From assembly GCF_014529705.1 (NCBI RefSeq), contig NZ_JAANIH010000018.1, forward strand, positions 62,001-126,000: a DNA stretch of 64,000 nt, written 5' to 3'. The notes under the pieces are model-generated. The model ran no database searches. It was not told the origin of the DNA and worked only from the letters and a program-made list of their open reading frames with translations. The position numbers were made by a program, and so were the translations under genes. Positions 59,767-64,000 of this stretch are shown in pieces (position 1 is the stretch's first letter; the number at the start of each line of letters is the position of its first letter). Origin of the DNA: Bradyrhizobium campsiandrae (lineage in GTDB: Bacteria > Pseudomonadota > Alphaproteobacteria > Rhizobiales > Xanthobacteraceae).

Positions 59767-60570
59767 TCATCTCGCCCCCTCCTTCGCGCCGTTCGCTCGT
59801 CCACGCGCGACGTCCAGAAACACCTCTTCCAGCGTGGTGCGGTTGTAACGGGCCATGATCGCGTCGGGTGTATCGTCGTCCTCGATGCGGCCGCGCTTCA
59901 TGATGATGACGCGGTCGCAGAGACGCTCGACTTCGAGCATGTTGTGCGACGCCAGGAGGATGGTGGCGTTGTTGTCCTTGCGGTAGCGCTCCAGGTGCCC
60001 CCGCACCCAGTCGGCGGTATCAGGATCGAGCGAGGCGGTCGGCTCGTCCAGCAAGAGCAGCTCGGGCTGGTTGATCAAGGCCTTCGCCAGGGCGACGCGG
60101 GTCTTCTGCCCGGCGGAGAGCTTGCCGTTGGCGCGGTCGATGAAGTCGTTGAGATCGAGATCATCGGCCAGTGTCGCGATGCGGTCGGCGAGGTCCTTCA
60201 CCGCATAGAGCTTGCCGAAAATGGTGAGATTTTGCCGCACCGTGAGCCGCATCGGCATGTCGACATAGGGGCTTTCAAAGTTCATCCGCCCCAGCACCGC
60301 CGCGCTGTCCTCCGGCATCGGGTGTCCGAGCACGCGGACGCGGCCTGATGTCGGCAGCACCAGCCCCATGATCATCGCGATGGTCGTGGTCTTGCCGGCG
60401 CCGTTGCCGCCCAGCAGCCCGGTGATGCTGCCGCGGGGAAGCGAGAAGGAGATGCCGTCAACCGCGCGGGTCTGCTTGTAGACCTTGACCAGGCGATCGA
60501 CCTCGATGGCCGCGGACGAAATCTCATCCGCGACAGTCGGCCAGCTTGAAGCCTTGTCATTCCCGGTCAT
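59767..60570 (-). CDS. ABC-2 type exporter ATPase
   Basis: The 267-residue ATPase has Walker A GLLGGNGAGKTTT, the signature LSAGQKTRVALAKAL (Ala in place of the usual Gly), Walker B LLLLDEPTASLD and the switch His in LLASHNMLEVE. It resembles the CcmA-like group that drives ABC-2 exporters and partners the permease gene downstream. ATG 60570 is chosen over a TTG at 60609. It is divergent from regS across about 135 bp. Confidence 0.93.
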   Translation of the reverse strand: MTGNDKASSWPTVADEISSAAIEVDRLVKVYKQTRAVDGISFSLPRGSITGLLGGNGAGKTTTIAMIMGLVLPTSGRVRVLGHPMPEDSAAVLGRMNFESPYVDMPMRLTVRQNLTIFGKLYAVKDLADRIATLADDLDLNDFIDRANGKLSAGQKTRVALAKALINQPELLLLDEPTASLDPDTADWVRGHLERYRKDNNATILLASHNMLEVERLCDRVIIMKRGRIEDDDTPDAIMARYNRTTLEEVFLDVARGRANGAKEGAR

Positions 60571-60706
60571 GCTGGAGGCGTTCTTCCGCCATTGCGCGGT
60601 GGAGCGCAAGACTTGATTAACTTGATGAAAACGGCTCGTACCCAGACCTCATGTGCGGGCCCGGCGTGTTTGTGATCGGACACGTGCACCGCTAGATTGG
60701 CCTGAT

Positions 60707-62017
60707 ATGACCGAGTCCGCCGCTTCCGACTTCCGCCCGTCGCAACGACACATCCGCCTGGACACCATCCTGCGGCTGCGCTGGCTCGCGGTGCTCGGCC
60801 AGCTCGCCGCAATCTTCATCGTCGCGCAGGGACTCGAATTCGACGTCGAGATCGTCCCCTGCGTCAGCATCATCGGCCTGTCGGCCATGCTCAATCTGGT
60901 GCTCCAGACCGCGGTCAATCCGATGCGGCGGCTCGAGCCGATCCACGCCGCCGCGCTGCTGGCACTGAACATCGTGGAACTGGCCGGGTTGTTGTTTTTT
61001 ACCGGCGGATTGCAGAACCCGTTCTCGTTCCTGTTCCTCGCGCCGGTCCTGATCTCGGCCACGGCGTTGCCGGCCAGGCTAACCTTCGGCCTCGGTATTC
61101 TGGCCGTGGCCTGCGCCTCGATCCTGTTCTTCGTTCATTTCCCGCTGCCCTGGGACTCCGAAGATCCCGTGGTGCTGCCGCCGATCTATCTCGTCGGTGT
61201 CTGGCTTTCGATTGTGCTCGCGATCGGCGTCACCAGCCTCTACTCATTCCAGGTAACGGAGGAGGCGCGCAAGCTTGCCGACGCCCTGGCCGCGACCGAG
61301 CTGGTGCTGACACGCGAGCAGCACCTGACGCAGCTCGACGGCCTCGCTGCCGCCGCCGCGCACGAGCTCGGCACGCCGCTTGCGACCATCTTCCTGATCT
61401 CGCGCGAGCTCGAGAAGACCGTGAAGGACCCGAGCTTCGCCGCCGACCTCAAGACCTTGCGCGAACAGACGCAGCGCTGCCGCGACATCCTGAGCAAGAT
61501 CACCCAGCTCTCCTCGACCGGCGCACCGTTCGACCGCATGAAACTGTCGGAGCTGATCGAGGAGGTGGTGGCGCCGCATCGCGATTTCGGCGTCGAGATC
61601 AAGGTGCGCATTGCGGTTGCCGCAACGACCGAGCCGGTCGGCTCGCGCAATCCGGCGGTGCTCTACGGCGTCGGCAACATCATCGAGAATGCCGTCGACT
61701 TCGCCCACACTACCGTGGAGGTGAACGCGTGGTGGAACAACGAAACCATCGAGATCGTGATTTCCGACGACGGTCCGGGCATTCCGCCCGATCTCATGAA
61801 CCGTATCGGCGAGCCTTATCTGTCGCGGCGGCGCGCCCAGGACGCCGGCGGCGGGCTCGGACTCGGCGTGTTCATCGCACGCACGCTGCTGGAACGCACC
61901 GGCGCCAAGGTCTCGTTTACCAACCGGACCTTTCCGGAACACGGTGCCGTGGTGCAGATCGCATGGCCGCGCGAGCGATTTGAGGCTATCGAGAGCCTAG
62001 AAGAAACAATAGGATAG
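60707..62017 (+). CDS. regS: Redox-sensing histidine kinase RegS (RegB/PrrB/ActS family)
   Basis: The 436-residue kinase has six membrane helices with the quinone-sensing loop GGLQNPF (100-106). The H-box AAAAHELGTPLATIF holds the phosphorylated His219. The redox Cys258 in LREQTQRCRDILSKI corresponds to RegB Cys265. The ATPase has NPAVLYGVGNIIENAVDFA and GGGLGLGVFIARTLLE. RegS autophosphorylates when respiration is reduced and passes phosphate to RegR, encoded 103 bp downstream. In Bradyrhizobium RegSR controls nitrogen-fixation (via fixR-nifA) and oxygen-related genes. ATG 60707 is the start. Confidence 0.95.
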   Translation: MTESAASDFRPSQRHIRLDTILRLRWLAVLGQLAAIFIVAQGLEFDVEIVPCVSIIGLSAMLNLVLQTAVNPMRRLEPIHAAALLALNIVELAGLLFFTGGLQNPFSFLFLAPVLISATALPARLTFGLGILAVACASILFFVHFPLPWDSEDPVVLPPIYLVGVWLSIVLAIGVTSLYSFQVTEEARKLADALAATELVLTREQHLTQLDGLAAAAAHELGTPLATIFLISRELEKTVKDPSFAADLKTLREQTQRCRDILSKITQLSSTGAPFDRMKLSELIEEVVAPHRDFGVEIKVRIAVAATTEPVGSRNPAVLYGVGNIIENAVDFAHTTVEVNAWWNNETIEIVISDDGPGIPPDLMNRIGEPYLSRRRAQDAGGGLGLGVFIARTLLERTGAKVSFTNRTFPEHGAVVQIAWPRERFEAIESLEETIG

Positions 62018-62120
62018 GGCGCGACCTTGCGTCGCACATGCGGCCCGATCGACTATTGGCGGCCTTGGCACCGCCTGATTGCGAGGCCATATGTAGATGC
62101 GCAGGAGAGAGGACGAAACC

Positions 62121-62675
62121 TTGAACGCCATCACTGAGCTGAACGAACAGACCGACCGCTCGCTTCTCATCGTCGAAGACGACAAGCCGTTCCTGGAGCG
62201 CCTGTCGCGCGCCATGGAGACACGCGGCTTTGCGGTGACGTCATGTGACACTGTTACGGATGGTCTGGCGCAGATCGGCAAGTCCGCGCCCGCCTTTGCC
62301 GTGGTCGATCTTCGCCTCGGCGACGGCAACGGTCTCGACGTCGTCTCCGCGCTGAAGAAGAAGCGCCCCGAAGCCCGCGCCATCGTGCTGACCGGCTATG
62401 GCAACATCGCCACCGCCGTCACCGCGGTGAAGATGGGCGCGATCGATTATCTCTCCAAGCCCGCCGATGCCGACGACGTCGTCGCCGCGCTGCTCTCGAC
62501 CAACGCCGAGAAGTCCGAGCTGCCGGCGAACCCGATGTCGGCCGATCGCGTGCGCTGGGAGCACATCCAGCGCATCTACGAGATGTGCAACCGCAACGTC
62601 TCGGAAACGGCGCGCAGGCTCAATATGCACCGGCGTACCTTGCAGCGCATCCTGGCGAAGCGCGCGCCGAGGTAA
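62121..62675 (+). CDS. regR: Response regulator RegR (RegA/PrrA/ActR family)
   Basis: The 184-residue regulator has a receiver domain with acidic ED at 19-20, phosphoacceptor Asp63 in VVDLRLGDGN and Lys in DYLSKPADADD. A short linker leads to a Fis-type helix-turn-helix, NVSETARRLNMHRRTLQRIL, the highly conserved DNA-binding end of this family. It is activated by RegS and binds upstream of target genes such as fixR-nifA. The start appears to be TTG 62121, because AGAGAGGA lies 8 bp upstream; ATG 62097 would add eight residues. The regS-regR order and 103-bp gap fit an operon. Confidence 0.95.
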   Translation: MNAITELNEQTDRSLLIVEDDKPFLERLSRAMETRGFAVTSCDTVTDGLAQIGKSAPAFAVVDLRLGDGNGLDVVSALKKKRPEARAIVLTGYGNIATAVTAVKMGAIDYLSKPADADDVVAALLSTNAEKSELPANPMSADRVRWEHIQRIYEMCNRNVSETARRLNMHRRTLQRILAKRAPR

Positions 62676-62682
62676 CGGTGCC

Positions 62683-62777
62683 GTAGGGGGGGCAAAGGCG
62701 CGCAGCGCCGTGCCCACGTCTTCTCTCCGAATTTCACCGATGGGTTTGGTGGGCACGCTTTCGCTTTGCCCACCCTA
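62683..62777. repeat. Palindromic repeat family A, copy 4
   Basis: Left GTAGGGGGGGCAAAGGCGCG and right CGCTTTGCCCACCCTAC, with inner CCGTGCCCAC and GTGGGCACG. It lies between the convergent stops of regR and mmcB and probably terminates both. Confidence 0.85.
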
Positions 62778-62800
62778 CGGCACCTGCGTTCGCGGCGCCG

Positions 62801-63292
62801 CTATTCCCAGAAATCCGCGTGGCCCTGCGGATCGACCAGGCGGTTGATCCGAAGCGCCGCTGCCATGCCGAACCGCACCGTCATCTGCTTGCGCGTCGGC
62901 GCAGGCAGCTTGTGCTCGGGCGCTTCGCAATGCATGTGCGCGCCATAGGCATCGGCGATGATCAGACCGGTGCCTTCAGGAAAGATCTCGCACGGCAGAT
63001 CCTGCGTGAAGGCGAAGAACAGCCGATCGCAATGGGCGCGGTATTCGTGCCATTTCTGGTCGGCGCGCAGATCCTCGACCGACGACTTGATCTCGACGAT
63101 CCAGATCTCGCCACGCTCGTTCAGCGCCACCAGATCGGCGCGCCGGCCCGACGGCAGCGGCAATTCGCTGATGCAGGAAAAGCCGAGCGAGCGCAACAGC
63201 CGCGCCGTGCCGCGCGCAACGGCAAGCGCTGTCTCCGACTGGCGGCGGTCGGGCGGTGGAACGAGGGCGATGTTGCGGGCGGGATTTTCCAT
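62801..63292 (-). CDS. mmcB: MmcB-family DNA repair protein (PD-(D/E)xK-like)
   Basis: The 163-residue protein matches the MmcB (DUF1052) family, named in Caulobacter for mitomycin C sensitivity. It shows a compact nuclease-like core: RRADLVALNERGEIWIVEIKSSVEDLRADQKWHEY, where the Asp and the E-x-K fit a PD-(D/E)xK active site (span at residues about 48-82). The C-terminus (FGMAAALRINRLVDPQGHADFWE) is typical of the family. The ATG at 63292 is natural; an open frame through the family B repeat to 63481 is spurious. It is convergent with regR. Confidence 0.88.
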   Translation of the reverse strand: MENPARNIALVPPPDRRQSETALAVARGTARLLRSLGFSCISELPLPSGRRADLVALNERGEIWIVEIKSSVEDLRADQKWHEYRAHCDRLFFAFTQDLPCEIFPEGTGLIIADAYGAHMHCEAPEHKLPAPTRKQMTVRFGMAAALRINRLVDPQGHADFWE

Positions 63293-63322
63293 GGCAGGGA
63301 GATTAGCCGATTCCGTCCTCAG

Positions 63323-63443
63323 TGTCGTCCCGGCGAAGGCCGGGACCCACGGGAGGTCGTTTGGCGAAAACTCGTCGTTGGGTACTTCTACCTGTTGCAT
63401 CGATAAATCACGCGGTATGGGTCCCGGCCTTCGCCGGGACGAC
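63323..63443. repeat. Long palindromic repeat family B, full-length copy 2
   Basis: The 121-bp element has the same ends and the same internal order as 2835-2961, including the shared ATCACGCGGTATGGGTCCCG. It lies in the divergent gap between mmcB and the GH13 gene. Confidence 0.85.
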
Positions 63444-63525
63444 CAGGAGGCGGAACCTCCCCTCCTTCCCGCACTTATCACGCAGCCGCCGCACCCCTCG
63501 GCGGGAGCATCGAGGCTGCGCGCGC

Positions 63526-64000
63526 ATGATCGACGATCTCTGGTACAAGAACGCCATCATCTATTGCCTCTCGGTCGGCACCTATATGGATGCCGACGGC
63601 GACGGCGTCGGCGATTTCAAGGGGCTGTTGCGCCGGCTCGATTATCTGCACGGGCTCGGCATCACCACGATCTGGCTGATGCCGTTCCAGACCTCGCCCG
63701 GCCGCGACGACGGCTACGACATCGCCGACTATTACAGCGTCGATTCCCGCTACGGCACGCTGGGCGATTTCGTCGAGTTCACCCATGGCTGCAAGCAGCG
63801 CGGCATCCGCGTCATCATCGACCTCGTGGTCAACCACACCTCCGACCAGCATCACTGGTTCAAGGAAGCGCGGCGCGACAAAAACTCGCCCTATCGCGAC
63901 TGGTACGTGTGGTCGGACAAGAAGCCTGCCAATGCCAACAAGGGCATGGTGTTTCCCGGCGTGCAGAAATCGACCTGGACGCGCGACAAGGAGGCGGGAG
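63526..64000 (+). CDS. GH13 alpha-amylase / trehalose-synthase-like protein, 3' end cut
   Basis: The first 158 residues of a glycoside hydrolase 13 enzyme are visible; the gene runs off the window. It starts IDDLWYKNAIIYCLSVGTYMDADGDGVGDF (a TreS-like opening), then GITTIWLMPFQTSP and YDIADYYSVDSRYGTLGDF. The region I motif IDLVVNHTSDQHHWF is next, so the barrel is intact so far. The catalytic Asp/Glu/Asp lie beyond the edge. Trehalose synthase (maltose-trehalose interconversion) is the likeliest family from the opening, but oligo-1,6-glucosidase-like enzymes look similar. Confidence 0.88.
   Translation, partial: MIDDLWYKNAIIYCLSVGTYMDADGDGVGDFKGLLRRLDYLHGLGITTIWLMPFQTSPGRDDGYDIADYYSVDSRYGTLGDFVEFTHGCKQRGIRVIIDLVVNHTSDQHHWFKEARRDKNSPYRDWYVWSDKKPANANKGMVFPGVQKSTWTRDKEAG

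Overview
The window reads as chromosomal, GC-rich DNA of an alphaproteobacterium, almost certainly Bradyrhizobium. Evidence: a RegS/RegR redox two-component pair, an amino acid:[carrier protein] ligase whose three zinc ligands fall at the residue numbers I recall for Bradyrhizobium Bll0957, cysteine-free ribosomal protein L32, an intracellular PHA depolymerase, and many rhizobial palindromic intergenic repeats. I recognise 57 protein-coding genes (two cut by the window edges). I see no rRNA, tRNA, CRISPR array, insertion sequence or prophage. Coding density and codon use look uniform, so this is mostly core chromosome rather than an island.

Layout. 0-3 kb: end of a HAD hydrolase, then the methionine-salvage pair mtnP-mtnA. 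3-6.8 kb: an acyl carrier protein divergent from an acyl-CoA dehydrogenase, an amino acid:[carrier protein] ligase and a GNAT-like protein; this is the most unusual biochemistry in the window. 6.9-11.7 kb: two convergent c-di-GMP genes, one with intact GGDEF and EAL, the other with decayed motifs. 11.8-16.1 kb: rpmF, mtgA, a polyprenyl synthase and membrane proteins. 16.1-21.8 kb: a caspase-like protein, a GFA protein, an NTF2-like protein, a class A beta-lactamase and a cation/proton antiporter. 21.8-28 kb: amidase, Rieske oxygenase, TauD-type dioxygenase, ispG, a DMT transporter and a Fur/Zur regulator. 28-31.2 kb: a MarR-EmrA-EmrB type efflux operon with a palindromic operator candidate. 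31.3-34.5 kb: a phosphotransferase and a chemoreceptor ending in a PilZ domain.

34.6-38.3 kb: beta-ketoadipate genes (thiolase pcaF, an extra intradiol dioxygenase, pcaH, pcaG). 38.5-43.1 kb: mutS and a soluble triple-PAS chemoreceptor. 43.4-47.9 kb: a membrane protein, an OsmC protein and a sulfonate/nitrate-type ABC importer. 48-51.8 kb: glnD, ogt and a DUF1304 protein. 52-56.1 kb: a branched-chain-amino-acid-type binding protein, a DUF1330 protein and a class A penicillin-binding protein. 56.2-60.6 kb: a YgjP-type metalloprotease, phaZ and an ABC-2 exporter. 60.7-64 kb: regS-regR, mmcB and the start of a GH13 alpha-amylase/trehalose synthase-like gene.

Themes: aromatic and sulfur-compound catabolism, c-di-GMP and chemotaxis signalling (two GGDEF/EAL proteins plus a PilZ chemoreceptor), redox control, nitrogen sensing, and cell-wall synthesis and turnover. 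Intergenic spaces carry at least six families of palindromic repeats; several sit just past gene 3' ends and probably act as bidirectional terminators. All functions are inferred from motifs read by eye and from family knowledge; no searches were run.
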